This document shows, in pieces, positions 1-9,459 of a stretch of 64,000 nucleotides of DNA. The first letter of the stretch is position 1; each line of letters begins with the position of its first letter. A model generated the notes under the pieces. The model made no database searches and was not told the origin of the DNA. It worked only from the letters and a program-made list of their open reading frames with translations. This DNA comes from Anaerolineae bacterium. Its GTDB lineage: Bacteria; Chloroflexota; Anaerolineae; Aggregatilineales; UBA2796. The stretch is from NCBI GenBank assembly GCA_019637615.1, contig JAHBVJ010000036.1:1-64000 (forward strand), written 5' to 3'. The translations under genes were made by a program, and so were the position numbers.

Positions 1-30
1 AACAGCCTTCCATGAGGTAAATCGCGGCAT
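1..30 (-). CDS. Start of a divergent gene cut by the window edge
   Basis: An ATG at position 30 on the minus strand opens a frame reading MPRFTSWKAV up to the window edge. It is preceded by a strong ribosome binding site (GGGAGG, five bases before the ATG). Ten codons are too few to identify the product. The gene is divergent from hutU, so the 150 bases between them should hold both promoters. Only the start signal supports this call. Confidence 0.45.
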   Translation of the reverse strand, partial: MPRFTSWKAV

Positions 31-132
31 AGCGTCCTCCCTGTCGAGTCTGTCCATCTATTATTGTATGTAATTCCGACGGTTACGAACCACGCAAAGT
101 TCCGCGTGCCCTGCAACGTCTTGAACCATCGT

Positions 133-138
133 TATAAT
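133..138 (+). promoter_or_regulatory. Candidate -10 box for hutU
   Basis: A TATAAT hexamer lies about 46 bases upstream of the hutU start in the divergent intergenic region. No good -35 box sits at the expected distance, so an activator may be needed or the match may be chance. Confidence 0.3.
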
Positions 139-184
139 GGTGAGCCATGTGATAGCATCGTTCCCGATTAGAGGATGACACACC

Positions 185-1846
185 ATGACTCGCACGATCC
201 GAGCGCCACGCGGCACTGAACTTACTTGCAAAGGTTGGCTGCAAGAAGCCGCCATGCGGATGCTAATGAACAACCTCGATCCCGATGTTGCCGAAGACCC
301 CGCGCATTTGATCGTGTACGGCGGGCGTGGACGGGCTGCCCGCTCGTGGGAAGCCTTCGACGCCATCATCGCCGCCTTGCAGCGCTTGGAGGGCGACGAA
401 ACGCTGCTGGTGCAATCCGGCAAACCCGTCGCGGTGTTCAAATCGCATCCCGACGCGCCGCGTGTGCTGATCGCCAACTCCAACCTCGTGCCGCACTGGG
501 CGACTCAGGCCAATTTCGACGCGCTCGAACAGCAGGGCTTGATGATGTACGGGCAGATGACGGCGGGGTCGTGGATTTACATCGGTTCGCAGGGCATCGT
601 GCAGGGGACGTACGAAACCTTCGGCGCGCTGGCGGCGCAGCATGGGTGGTCGAGCTTGAAGGGCAAATTCGTGCTGACGGCTGGCCTCGGCGGGATGGGC
701 GGCGCACAGCCGTTGGCCGTGACCATGAACGAAGGTGTGGCGCTGGTGGTGGAAGTGGATCGCGCCCGTGCGCAGCGCCGCATCGACACGCGCTATCTGG
801 ACGAGATCAGCGACGATCTGGAAGAGGCGATGGTCAAGGTCGAAGCCGCCGTCGCCGCTGGTCAACCGCGCTCCATCGGGCTGATCGGCAACGCGGCGGA
901 AGTGTACGCACGCTTGCATACACTGGGCATCCGCCCCGATGTTGTGACTGATCAGACGCCCGCGCACGACCCGCAAGCCTATATGCCCGTCGGGATGAGC
1001 CTTGCCGACGCCTTGGCGTTGCGTGCCAGCGATCCCGCCGCCTTCGTCCGCCTCAGCACCGAGGCGATGGTGCAGCAATGCAAGGCCATGCTCGACTTCC
1101 AGAAGGCGGGATCGGTGGTGTTCGATTACGGCAACAATTTGCGGCAGCGGGCATTTGAAGCGGGCGTACAAAACGCCTTCGATTACCCCGGTTTCGTGCC
1201 TGCCTATATTCGCCCGCTGTTTTGCGAAGGCAATGGGCCGTTCCGGTGGGTGGCGCTGTCCGGCGATCCGGCGGATATTTACCGCACCGACGAGGAAATC
1301 CTCAAGTTGTTCCCCGATAACGCACATCTCGCCCGCTGGATCAAGATGGCGCAAGAGCGCATCGCCTTTCAAGGATTGCCCGCACGCATCTGCTGGCTCG
1401 GCTACGGGGAACGCGTCAAGGCGGGCTTGGCCTTCAATGAATTGGTGCGCACGGGGCAGGTTAAAGCGCCGATCGTGATCGGGCGTGATCATCTGGATTC
1501 GGGGTCGGTGGCCTCACCCAACCGCGAGACGGAAGCCATGCGCGATGGTTCCGACGCCATCTCCGACTGGCCTATCCTGAATCTGCTGATCAACGCAGTG
1601 GGCGGCGCGACATGGGTCAGTTTCCATCACGGCGGCGGCGTGGGCATCGGCTACAGTCAGCACGCGGGGCAGGTGATCGTAGCGGACGGCACCGACGCGG
1701 CGGCGAAACGCTTGGAACGTGTCCTGACCACCGATCCGGGCATGGGCATCGTACGGCACGCGGACGCTGGCTATCCCGAAGCCATCGCGGCGGCGCAGCG
1801 GCACGGCGTACAAATTCCAATGTTGAATAATACTGTTAGCCCATAA
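185..1846 (+). CDS. hutU: Urocanate hydratase
   Basis: Cytoplasmic enzyme that hydrates urocanate to 4-imidazolone-5-propionate, the second step of histidine breakdown, using tightly bound NAD+ as an electrophile. At 553 residues it matches the usual family length (about 550-560). The glycine-rich NAD-binding stretch TAGLGGMGGAQPLA lies near residues 160-173. The urocanase signature around GLPARICWLGYGER carries the conserved active-site cysteine, and the C-terminal WVSFHHGGGVGIGYSQHAG block is intact. No hutH, hutI or hutG is seen in this window; they may lie left of it or elsewhere. Transcription is rightward and divergent from the partial gene at the left edge. Confidence 0.97.
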   Translation: MTRTIRAPRGTELTCKGWLQEAAMRMLMNNLDPDVAEDPAHLIVYGGRGRAARSWEAFDAIIAALQRLEGDETLLVQSGKPVAVFKSHPDAPRVLIANSNLVPHWATQANFDALEQQGLMMYGQMTAGSWIYIGSQGIVQGTYETFGALAAQHGWSSLKGKFVLTAGLGGMGGAQPLAVTMNEGVALVVEVDRARAQRRIDTRYLDEISDDLEEAMVKVEAAVAAGQPRSIGLIGNAAEVYARLHTLGIRPDVVTDQTPAHDPQAYMPVGMSLADALALRASDPAAFVRLSTEAMVQQCKAMLDFQKAGSVVFDYGNNLRQRAFEAGVQNAFDYPGFVPAYIRPLFCEGNGPFRWVALSGDPADIYRTDEEILKLFPDNAHLARWIKMAQERIAFQGLPARICWLGYGERVKAGLAFNELVRTGQVKAPIVIGRDHLDSGSVASPNRETEAMRDGSDAISDWPILNLLINAVGGATWVSFHHGGGVGIGYSQHAGQVIVADGTDAAAKRLERVLTTDPGMGIVRHADAGYPEAIAAAQRHGVQIPMLNNTVSP

Positions 1847-1919
1847 TCCCTATAATCGCGATTAAAATAATGGAATAACACTCCCTAACAAACGATCTGA
1901 GGTGATTATTGGAGATGGC

Positions 1920-4166
1920 ATGGGTCTTAGGCTGCCTAAAATACATTTAGCGCGTCGCGTATTTCTCATATGCCTTGTCTTGTTCTCGATTGGCGCACTT
2001 GCCCTTGCGGGCATCGCACTCATCCTCGACATTCAGGAGTTGATGGCGGATAGCAATTGGGTGATGGGCACCCAACACGGTATTGAGTGCCTCAACGACG
2101 TTCTCTCCAGCCTCAAAGACGCCGAAACAGGCAGCCGTGGTTATTTGATCACGGGGCTTGAGACCTATTTGGAACCGTACAATGCCGCCATCAATGTGTT
2201 GGGCGGAAAGATGGACATGTTGCGAGCACAATTCGCGGATGATGCCGCGACTATGCAGCAAATCAACCGTCTGGACACGGTGATCAAGGCCAGAATAGCC
2301 ATCCTCGCGGTCACTAACCAATTGCGCCGGATCGGAGGGTTGGGGGCGGCGTTGCCGGTGGTGTATACCAATGTGGGCAAAACGCTGATGGATTATATAC
2401 GGTTGCAGGTAGCCAAGGTGGTCACAGCACAGACGGCGCTCCTCAACCAGCGACAGGCCGAGGCTCTGTCGAGTGGAAAGCGGACGGTCGAGCTGGCCGC
2501 ACTGACGGGGATTCTGGCGATCTTGATGCTAGGCTTCGCATTCATTGCGGTGATCCGGCAAAATCACCGCAGTCGCCTTGCCGAATCACTCGCGCATAAA
2601 GAAAAACACTTCGCCGATCAGATCACCGAAACCGTGCCCATTTCAATCTTCATCTACGATGTTGAAGATCGTCATTTTACCTTTGCCAACCAACGCTTAC
2701 GTGAGCTGTTGAGTATTTCCGCAGACAAAATCACCGATCTGGGCGAGGCATTCTATACCCAGTTGTTTGATCCAAGCGATGACTCCGCTCGTCAGGCGCT
2801 CAACACCAGAGTCCCGGTGATGGCGGATGGCGAAACCGTGGTCGAGGAACTGAGAGTAAGCGACGCACACAACGCTTGGCACTGGATCGAGCTGCGCCTC
2901 AAGGTACACGAGCGGTTGCCTGACGGTAAGATCAAAACCGTCCTCGCCACCGTGTCTGATCTGACGCAGCAAAAGGGCATCGAGCAAGCCCTACGTGAAA
3001 CCAATGCGTTTGTCGAGCGCGTGACCAACAGCGTGCCCAGTCTGGTGATCGTCTACGATGTGGCGACGTATCAGTATGTCTTCATCAATCAGCAAGCGCG
3101 GACGGCGCTGGAACTGTTCGATCAGGGCGGTATGCAATCACCGTACAAGAACTTGCGCCTGCCCCTGCATCCCGACGATCTGAGCAAACATGATGAATGC
3201 TGGCAACAGCTTCTGCTGGAACCCACACGCACCATCGAAACCGAACTGCGGCTGTGGGGCACCCGCGAGGCATGGCGGTGGATGTCCGTGCGGTATCTCG
3301 TCCTCACGACAACGCCTGATGGTCGCCCCAAACAGGTGTTGATGACCGCGTGGGACATCACGCAGCAAAAGGGTGCCGAACAGCAAGCCGGTCAGCTCGC
3401 GCTAGAAACCGAGCGGTCAGGGTTGCTTAAAAACTTCGTGGAAACGTCTTCCCACGACTTGAATACACCGCTCACCGTCGCGATGACTGCCAGCTACATG
3501 ATTCAGGCGTACACGACGCGCTTTCTAGAACAGCATGGGCAGCGTGAGGAGCAGCCGGATAACACCACGCTAGAGGAAGTGCTCAAATTCGCGAAGAATT
3601 TGAAAGTTCAATACGAAAAACTTAATCCGGCGCTGGATCGGCTGAAGGTGATCATCGCGAACATGCTGGAAATGGTGCAGCTCGATTACGATCTGAAGCT
3701 CAATTGTAAGCTGATCGATCTCGATCTGGTCGTAGATCAAGTCGTGCGGCAGATGCGCGTCCAGTTCCCCGATCAACGTCCCCTGCTGAACCGTGTGCCG
3801 TCGCCCGGATTGACGACGGGGTGTTATGACATCGACTATATGCGGCGCGCGATCACCAATATCCTCGATAACGCTGTGGCTAACACCCCCGGTGAAGGCA
3901 GCGTCACCGTGCGCACTTACGAACGTGGACAGAATCTCGTGATCGAGATCGCAGATACGGGGGTCGGCATTCCCGAAGCCAGCCTGCCGTATATCTTCGA
4001 CAGGTTTTACCGTGTCGATACCTCGCGACGCAGCATCACTGGTGGCAACGGCCTCGGATTGGCGATTGCCAAGCGCATCGTGGAAGAGCACAACGGTCAC
4101 ATCGAGGTAGACAGCGTCGTGGGCAAGGGCAGCACCTTCCGCATCGTGGTGCCGATACGCTATTGA
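1920..4166 (+). CDS. CHASE3-PAS-PAS sensor histidine kinase
   Basis: Membrane sensor kinase of 748 residues. The order is TM1 (about 14-37), an extracytoplasmic CHASE3 domain containing the SLKDAETGSRGYLITG motif (about 65-80), TM2 (about 191-213), two PAS domains (about 232-355 and 368-485), a HisKA region with the phospho-acceptor in SSHDLNTPL (His about 512) and a HATPase domain with the N box ILDNAVANT, the G1 box DTGVGIP and GNGLGLA. An insertion of about 40 residues follows the H box. ATG 1920 is preferred over GTG 1902 because GGAG sits five bases before it. No response regulator is adjacent, so its partner lies elsewhere. The signal is unknown. Confidence 0.92.
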   Translation: MGLRLPKIHLARRVFLICLVLFSIGALALAGIALILDIQELMADSNWVMGTQHGIECLNDVLSSLKDAETGSRGYLITGLETYLEPYNAAINVLGGKMDMLRAQFADDAATMQQINRLDTVIKARIAILAVTNQLRRIGGLGAALPVVYTNVGKTLMDYIRLQVAKVVTAQTALLNQRQAEALSSGKRTVELAALTGILAILMLGFAFIAVIRQNHRSRLAESLAHKEKHFADQITETVPISIFIYDVEDRHFTFANQRLRELLSISADKITDLGEAFYTQLFDPSDDSARQALNTRVPVMADGETVVEELRVSDAHNAWHWIELRLKVHERLPDGKIKTVLATVSDLTQQKGIEQALRETNAFVERVTNSVPSLVIVYDVATYQYVFINQQARTALELFDQGGMQSPYKNLRLPLHPDDLSKHDECWQQLLLEPTRTIETELRLWGTREAWRWMSVRYLVLTTTPDGRPKQVLMTAWDITQQKGAEQQAGQLALETERSGLLKNFVETSSHDLNTPLTVAMTASYMIQAYTTRFLEQHGQREEQPDNTTLEEVLKFAKNLKVQYEKLNPALDRLKVIIANMLEMVQLDYDLKLNCKLIDLDLVVDQVVRQMRVQFPDQRPLLNRVPSPGLTTGCYDIDYMRRAITNILDNAVANTPGEGSVTVRTYERGQNLVIEIADTGVGIPEASLPYIFDRFYRVDTSRRSITGGNGLGLAIAKRIVEEHNGHIEVDSVVGKGSTFRIVVPIRY

Positions 4167-4342
4167 AAATAGCAAAACGCCCCCTTCATGGCTTTGCACA
4201 ACTACTTGGCGGCTCCCAAGGAAATCAATATTTATGCAATGGTATGCACCCGTAACTTCTGATCTCATTGCACGATATACATTGCAGAAACAAAAAGTAC
4301 GGACATTCACGCATCATAGCACTTACGCCGAAAGGTCGCCGT

Positions 4343-4627
4343 ATGACAAGCCCCGAATTAGCGATGGTTGATATTATTGCCACCACGAACAAGCTCATGA
4401 ACAGCAAAGTTCAAGACATCTATTTGGCAACACCATCTACGCTCGAACTGGTAGTGGTGGCAACCTCCGCTATCAGCTACATACCGCTGCACAGGGCAAT
4501 CCGAGGACTTGGCTTAATTCCTGTCATTAAGCAAGAGGGGCAGCTTGACGATGGGAGTTACGGGATGCGTTTGCAGATCTATGTTGCCCACGAATGGGCA
4601 CCACCGGCGGCCTTCTGCCCGCAGTGA
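4343..4627 (+). CDS. Small hypothetical protein
   Basis: A reading frame of 94 residues beginning MTSPELAMVDIIATTNKL. ATG 4343 has AAAGG about eight bases upstream; the same frame can be extended to a TTG at 4268, which lacks a good ribosome binding site. No domain is recognised. The alternating hydrophobic pattern in the middle (LELVVVATSAISYIPLHRAI, then LGLIPVIKQEG) suggests a small alpha/beta fold. Codon use is less GC-rich than in the flanking genes. It could be a spurious frame. Confidence 0.4.
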   Translation: MTSPELAMVDIIATTNKLMNSKVQDIYLATPSTLELVVVATSAISYIPLHRAIRGLGLIPVIKQEGQLDDGSYGMRLQIYVAHEWAPPAAFCPQ

Positions 4628-4932
4628 TAAATCCAGCACCCTCAATGCAGGGGATACAATCTCACAATAATTCGTTCCGGGCAAAGGTCGCCGTTCCCGC
4701 CTTGCACGCCGACGCGGTATGGAATACGTTTGCCCTCGAAGGCGCTGCCGATGACGAGAACCAACCCTGAACTGACGCGACCACGTGCCTCCAATGGCAA
4801 TTATGGCCTTACCGCAATCTTCCATCCCCTTTAACTGTGATAGAATCGCGCAGTCTTGATGTCCATGCAGTGAGTTGCACCGACATCTATCAAACCCAAG
4901 TTGTCAGAAACAATAGCTCTTAAAGGCGTCGC
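4628..4932. other. Noncoding gap
   Basis: About 305 bases before the sulfotransferase gene with no convincing coding frame. It must contain that gene's promoter, but no clear -35/-10 pair was seen. No repeat or hairpin stands out. Confidence 0.4.
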
Positions 4933-6225
4933 ATGATGACAAACCCTGCCGCGCAACCCGCACTGCAATCAAAACAACTTTGCTTTATGCATGTACCGAA
5001 AACGGGCGGCACGAGTTTGGCGAAGATCATCGGCCCTCATTTCCCGCAGAGCGATATTTGCGAACTGCCGGTGTGGAATAAGCTGCCAAGATATTCGCTT
5101 GATTTTAGACGCCCTCAATTCCTCTCCGGACATGTCTATTACGAAATTCGTCGCTTGCTCTCGCCCGACGTGCTGTTTATGACCATCCTGCGCGATCCGG
5201 TCGAACGCACCCTGTCCGCGTATGAGCAGATGCGGCGTGGGCCGTTTGATTTGTCAGATCAGCTCGACTGGCCTTTTGAGAAGCGCCCAGAGACGATCAG
5301 CATCGAGGAATTCCTCGAACCGCCCTATAGTGAGCGGTTCGTCACAAATCTGGCGACGCGCTATCTCGCCGCCGAATTCGATCCGCCGATCAGCAAGGTG
5401 CAGGATATAGCCGTTACCGTCGAGCAGCGTGATCGGCTAGACCTAGAGGTAGCCAAACAGCGCTTGAGTCAATTCATCTTTGTCGGCATCATGGAGGAGT
5501 TTGAAAAGACGCTCGATCTGGCGGCCTACACGTTCGGGTGGCTGCGCCTGCCGTCGCAGCATCTGAATGCCGCCCCCACGCGCATCACCCGCGCTGAGCT
5601 GCCTTCGCGCTTGCTTGACAGAATTCACGTCATCAATGACCTCGATTTGCGGCTGTACGACTATGCCAAGGCGCTGTTCCACGAGCGCTACGACGACATG
5701 ATGGAAACGCTGCTCCGGCACAAGGCCATCGGGTATGACATGACCACGCAAGCACAGGGCGCGGAGGCGATTGAGTTCGATTTTCATCAGCATCTTTCCG
5801 GCGTCGGTTGGTACACGCTTGAGGTGAGTGGCAATCTGAAATGGCGCTGGACTGGCCCCGGCACGACTTCCACGATCTATTTGCCGCCACTCGCCCGCCC
5901 CCATGAATGCGAACTAGCGCTGAAAATCACGATCCTGTGGGTGGCGGCTCCCGATATTCTGCATAGCTTGCTGATTCGCGTCAACAACTTCACGATGGTA
6001 AAACGGCAGTCCATCGGCTCAAACGGCGAGACGATGATCGAAGGTACGATCCCCGCTGCGGCACTACCAGACAATCATAAACCGATCCAATTGTCCTTTG
6101 ACGTGAATCGCACCATTCCTGATGAAGTCCTTGCGCCGGGTGCGGGCAATCACCGCAGCCTCGGCTTGGCCCTCAGTCAGATTGAGATCATCACGAAGCG
6201 CACTAACCCATCGGACGCGAGGTAA
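4933..6225 (+). CDS. Sulfotransferase-family protein with extra C-terminal domain
   Basis: Predicted PAPS-dependent sulfotransferase of 430 residues. The 5'-phosphosulfate loop is FMHVPKTGGTSL (about 18-29) and the 3'-phosphate site is TILRDPVERTLSAY (about 84-97, with the conserved Arg and Ser). This is the arrangement of the carbohydrate sulfotransferase superfamily. The catalytic part ends near residue 260. The last 160 residues (from about EFDFHQHLSGVGWYTLE) are beta-rich and unassigned, and could be a carbohydrate-binding or methyltransferase-associated domain. No signal peptide is present, so it acts in the cytoplasm. The start may be either of two consecutive ATGs. The acceptor is unknown; two glycosyltransferases lie 5 kb away but are not in an operon with it. 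Confidence 0.82.
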   Translation: MMTNPAAQPALQSKQLCFMHVPKTGGTSLAKIIGPHFPQSDICELPVWNKLPRYSLDFRRPQFLSGHVYYEIRRLLSPDVLFMTILRDPVERTLSAYEQMRRGPFDLSDQLDWPFEKRPETISIEEFLEPPYSERFVTNLATRYLAAEFDPPISKVQDIAVTVEQRDRLDLEVAKQRLSQFIFVGIMEEFEKTLDLAAYTFGWLRLPSQHLNAAPTRITRAELPSRLLDRIHVINDLDLRLYDYAKALFHERYDDMMETLLRHKAIGYDMTTQAQGAEAIEFDFHQHLSGVGWYTLEVSGNLKWRWTGPGTTSTIYLPPLARPHECELALKITILWVAAPDILHSLLIRVNNFTMVKRQSIGSNGETMIEGTIPAAALPDNHKPIQLSFDVNRTIPDEVLAPGAGNHRSLGLALSQIEIITKRTNPSDAR

Positions 6226-6278
6226 CTTTCCGCAGATGAGCAAATCTAGTTGAGACAATGCCAACTGCGAGATTGATG

Positions 6279-7325
6279 TTAGGAATGATGATCACCTTGC
6301 GGTTCTTTCCCATACGCCCCCAACATCTGCACTAACTCGTCGCGGAACGCCTCGCGCCACGCTGTCGGCTCGATCAGCTCTGCGCCGGGGCCGAGCCAAC
6401 GCAGCAGCTCGAACACCAGCGCCCGCTCTGCCTCCCCGAACGTCATCAGCACCGCACCGTCGTCCACGTCCTCGAACTGCGCGTGACGATAATACCAATC
6501 TTCCTGCAAGCGGTTCGCCTGTGCTCGCGTTAAACGGATCTTCACGGGCGCGTAGGTAGCCCACGTCGCCATCGCCTCCGCCAACCACTTCCGGCCCAGC
6601 AGCATACGCACATCGAAGGCGTCGTCAGTGGACGCCACCAGAGTCCCCGTGCGGACGTTAAGCACGCGATCCGCCCGCCACAGACGCTGTTGATCCGGCG
6701 CTTTCAACGCCATCCCCACCACATACCATCGCCCGCGATCCAGAAACAGCCCGACCGGACGCAACTGGGTCGTTTTCACGGCGCGGTGCGGCGCGCGATA
6801 CTCCATGCTCAAAGATCGCCCTTCAAGGATGCCGCGCAGTGCCACATCGATCACTTGCGCTACCGTCACCGCGCGCGGACTCGTCTCCGCTTCGGCGGCG
6901 ACATTTGTTTCAGGGTGAAAAATATCGTGCGGAAGGTGCTCAAACCCGATCAGCCGATCCGCATTCGCGAGGATACCGCGTAACCGATCCGGCAGCGCCG
7001 ACAGCAGCTTATGCGTCACCGCCTCGATCTCACCGCTGAACGGCTTCACGGGCAGGCTGCGCAGCAAAGTCAGGCTGGTCAGCAGCACGATGCCTTCCTC
7101 GCGCGTGAACATCAGCGGCGGCAGAAAATAATCTTCCAGCAGCTTGAAGCCGCCATCGCGTCCCTGTTCCGCGTAGATGGGCACGCCGGACGCGCACAAC
7201 ACATCGATGTCGCGGTAAATCGTGCGGGTGGAGACGCCGAAGGCCGCCGCCAATGCTGGCGCGGACACAGGATTATCCGCGTGCAGCCGCAGCAAGATTC
7301 CAAACATGCGCTCAAAACGGTTCAT
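6279..7325 (-). CDS. WYL-domain transcriptional regulator (YafY/DeoR-like)
   Basis: DNA-binding regulator of 348 residues. The N-terminal winged helix-turn-helix (about 1-60) reads ALAAAFGVSTRTIYRDIDVL, typical of the HTH_11/YafY family. A central WYL domain (about 175-235) contains GRWYVVG where family members often have WYL, and a C-terminal WCX-like region follows. WYL domains are thought to sense small ligands or nucleic acids. It is transcribed divergently from the DinB-family gene with 114 bases between their starts; YafY-type regulators are often paired with DinB or glyoxalase-like genes, so it probably controls that neighbour. The target is inferred. Confidence 0.88.
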   Translation of the reverse strand: MNRFERMFGILLRLHADNPVSAPALAAAFGVSTRTIYRDIDVLCASGVPIYAEQGRDGGFKLLEDYFLPPLMFTREEGIVLLTSLTLLRSLPVKPFSGEIEAVTHKLLSALPDRLRGILANADRLIGFEHLPHDIFHPETNVAAEAETSPRAVTVAQVIDVALRGILEGRSLSMEYRAPHRAVKTTQLRPVGLFLDRGRWYVVGMALKAPDQQRLWRADRVLNVRTGTLVASTDDAFDVRMLLGRKWLAEAMATWATYAPVKIRLTRAQANRLQEDWYYRHAQFEDVDDGAVLMTFGEAERALVFELLRWLGPGAELIEPTAWREAFRDELVQMLGAYGKEPQGDHHS

Positions 7326-7439
7326 GCCAGCCCACCCGCTTACGCCCCAAAACGTGACATTACGCTGTCATACTTTGTGATCCATGCTATCAATTGGAGA
7401 GCTATTCTAGCAGCGACATGTGTACGAAAGGAAATCACG

Positions 7440-7952
7440 ATGACTCATCCCCTTGTGTTACAACTGCGCTTTGCCCGCAGTGAATTTGTGCGTGGGTTGG
7501 ACGGTGTGACGGAGGAAGAAGGTCGCCGTCGTTTCGAGCCGATGAACTCGATCAGTTGGATGGTGGCGCATCTGACGTGGCAGGAGCAGCGCTATTGGCT
7601 CACCGCGCCGCAAGGGGTGATCTTGGTGCCGGAAGTGAACGAACTGGCGGGCTACGGGCAGCCCGCGACTACGCCATCGTTAGCGGCGATGTGGGCAGCA
7701 TGGCGCAAAGTCACGCAGGCCGCTGATGTCAATCTGGAAACGCTGAACAGCCAGACCTTGACCACACATCTGGTGATTCGTGGCGAGACGCTGCCGGAAA
7801 GCCTCGGCTCGATGCTGCGCCGCATGACCTACCATTACTGGTATCACATCGGGGAGTCGCAAGCCGTGCGCCAACTCTTGGGGCACAAGAATCTGCCCGA
7901 TTTCGTCGGTGCGATCCACGCCGAAGCCCCTTACATCCGCGAAACCGACTAG
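7440..7952 (+). CDS. DinB-family protein
   Basis: A 170-residue DinB-superfamily four-helix protein. The helical pattern and metal-type histidines are visible: ISWMVAHLTWQEQRYW (first His helix) and the paired H in MTYHYWYHIGESQAVRQLLGH. This family holds a divalent metal in a three-His site and includes bacillithiol or mycothiol S-transferases, but many members are uncharacterised. The start is ATG 7440, with AAAGGA about ten bases upstream; a longer frame exists but has no better start. It is divergent from the WYL regulator at 6279-7325, which probably controls it. The exact reaction is unknown. Confidence 0.8.
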   Translation: MTHPLVLQLRFARSEFVRGLDGVTEEEGRRRFEPMNSISWMVAHLTWQEQRYWLTAPQGVILVPEVNELAGYGQPATTPSLAAMWAAWRKVTQAADVNLETLNSQTLTTHLVIRGETLPESLGSMLRRMTYHYWYHIGESQAVRQLLGHKNLPDFVGAIHAEAPYIRETD

Positions 7953-7961
7953 ATCGACGGT

Positions 7962-7983
7962 GGGCGAGTCCGCCGACTCGCCC
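7962..7983. terminator. Hairpin between convergent genes
   Basis: A perfect nine-base inverted repeat (GGGCGAGTC / GACTCGCCC) around the loop CGCC, followed on the plus strand by TATTTT. It sits between the two convergent DinB-type genes and can serve both. Confidence 0.7.
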
Positions 7984-7995
7984 TATTTTCCCGCC

Positions 7996-8433
7996 TCAGC
8001 CCTTGAGCGCCGCGTCCACTTCGTCTAGATGCTCGTTGCGGTGCAGCGCCCGCACCAGAAAGCGCATATTGAACGCCGCCAGCTGCTCTACCCATGCTGG
8101 CGACAGCGCTTCGAGCCGTTGATCCAGCTTGTCCGCCGTTTCAATGGCGATGCGGGCGGCTTCACCCGGAGGGACGGCACGCCACAGCGCCAGCGAAATA
8201 TCATTCACGACGACATCGATGGTCGGCGGCGCGAGGTTGCCTGCCTTCTCGGACGCGTCTAGCACTGCCAGCACGCGCCCATCCCAGAACGCCAGATGCG
8301 CCAGCGCCACGCTTACCGTCCAGTGTTCGCCGACCGGCTTCTGCATATCTGCATCGCTCAACCGCGCGACTAGGTCGCGGATTCGCTGCGTGGCGGCGCG
8401 GTTGCGCTCCACATAAGATTGATCTACGCTCAT
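7996..8433 (-). CDS. DinB-like / maleylpyruvate isomerase N-terminal-type protein
   Basis: A 145-residue helical protein. The first half has GEHWTVSVALAHLAFWDGRV, the His-containing second helix seen in DinB/MDMPI proteins, and the C-terminal helix has a His in LVRALHRNEHLDEVDAAL. This suggests the three-His metal site of thiol-dependent transferases. ATG 8433 has AGGGGGA seven bases upstream and is preferred over a TTG two codons earlier. It is convergent with, and only loosely similar to, the DinB protein at 7440-7952. Substrate unknown. Confidence 0.72.
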   Translation of the reverse strand: MSVDQSYVERNRAATQRIRDLVARLSDADMQKPVGEHWTVSVALAHLAFWDGRVLAVLDASEKAGNLAPPTIDVVVNDISLALWRAVPPGEAARIAIETADKLDQRLEALSPAWVEQLAAFNMRFLVRALHRNEHLDEVDAALKG

Positions 8434-8583
8434 GCTCAATTCCCCCTGTAATGCTGCGAATTTAGCCTACCAAACGTAGCACTGCTGGCGCATGAGATCA
8501 AGCATCATCTATGTCCAATCCAAAATGCACTATACTATGAAGGGTGATCGTTTTACTTACCTTCCACCATCACGGAGCGCTTC

Positions 8584-9444
8584 ATGACCACGCGCACCAG
8601 CATGACTACCCTCGATGAACAGCATACCGAGCAATACACGTTCCACCACGCCCTGAAAGATGGCCTCGAATGGCGCACCTACACGCCGCGCCACCGTCAG
8701 CACGCCACCCCGATCTTGATGCAGCACGGCATGTGGCACAACGCGTGGTGCTGGCAGTTGTGGCAAGAACTGCTGGCGGAATGGGGCTGGGAAAGTCACG
8801 CCATCAGCTTGCCGGGGCATGGCCTGTCCCCGATGCAGCGTCCCGTGCGCCTATGCACGCTCGGCTACTATTTGCCGTTCATCCGCCGCGCCGTCGATTC
8901 CTTGCCGCGTAAACCGATCCTGATGGGGCACAGCATGGGCGGCGCGCTCTCGCAGTGGTATCTGCGCGATGTCGGCAACCTGCCCGCGATGGTCTTGGTC
9001 GCGCCGTGGGCACTGTACCAAGGCTTCTGGGCATCATATCTAGCCTTCATCAAGCTCGATCTGGCGGGCATGTTCCTCAGCGCATTGAAGTTTCAGGCCG
9101 ATTTCGTGCGCACGCCAGCGATCGCCGCTAGAGCGCTGCTCAGTCCACAAGCCGTTGTCTCGCCGGAAGCATTGTATGCGCAGTTGTGCCGCGAATCCGT
9201 GCTGGTCATGTTGCAGCACGCGCTGCCGTGGCCGATCCCGCCCAACATCACCACGCCGATCCTGTGGCTGGGTGCCGAACGCGACGCCGTGATCCCCGAA
9301 CCCGCCGCGCGGCGCTCCGCCGAGGGCTACCACGCCGATTACGTGATGGTCAAGGATGCGGCGCACAACTTGATGATGGAACCGACCTATCGCGAGATCG
9401 CGCAACAGATCGATGAATGGCTGACGCACAAAGTCAGCGATTGA
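8584..9444 (+). CDS. Alpha/beta hydrolase
   Basis: A 286-residue alpha/beta hydrolase fold enzyme. The oxyanion-hole strand is LMQHGMWHNAWCW, the nucleophile elbow is GHSMGGAL, the catalytic Asp is probably in LGAERDAVIPEP and the catalytic His in VKDAAHNLMMEP. No signal peptide, so cytoplasmic. GGAG lies six bases upstream of the ATG. Esterase, lipase or hydrolytic dehalogenase activity cannot be separated by sequence alone. A short GGCG/CGCC stem followed by TTTTT (about 9457-9474) lies just past its stop and may terminate it. Confidence 0.87.
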   Translation: MTTRTSMTTLDEQHTEQYTFHHALKDGLEWRTYTPRHRQHATPILMQHGMWHNAWCWQLWQELLAEWGWESHAISLPGHGLSPMQRPVRLCTLGYYLPFIRRAVDSLPRKPILMGHSMGGALSQWYLRDVGNLPAMVLVAPWALYQGFWASYLAFIKLDLAGMFLSALKFQADFVRTPAIAARALLSPQAVVSPEALYAQLCRESVLVMLQHALPWPIPPNITTPILWLGAERDAVIPEPAARRSAEGYHADYVMVKDAAHNLMMEPTYREIAQQIDEWLTHKVSD

Positions 9445-9459
9445 TCTGCTAAATGGCGG

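Noticed and set aside
263..1492. Long reading frame on the minus strand opposite hutU (409 codons)
   Set aside because: Urocanase on the plus strand is certain; the opposite frame is a by-product of GC-rich codon use and has no domain.
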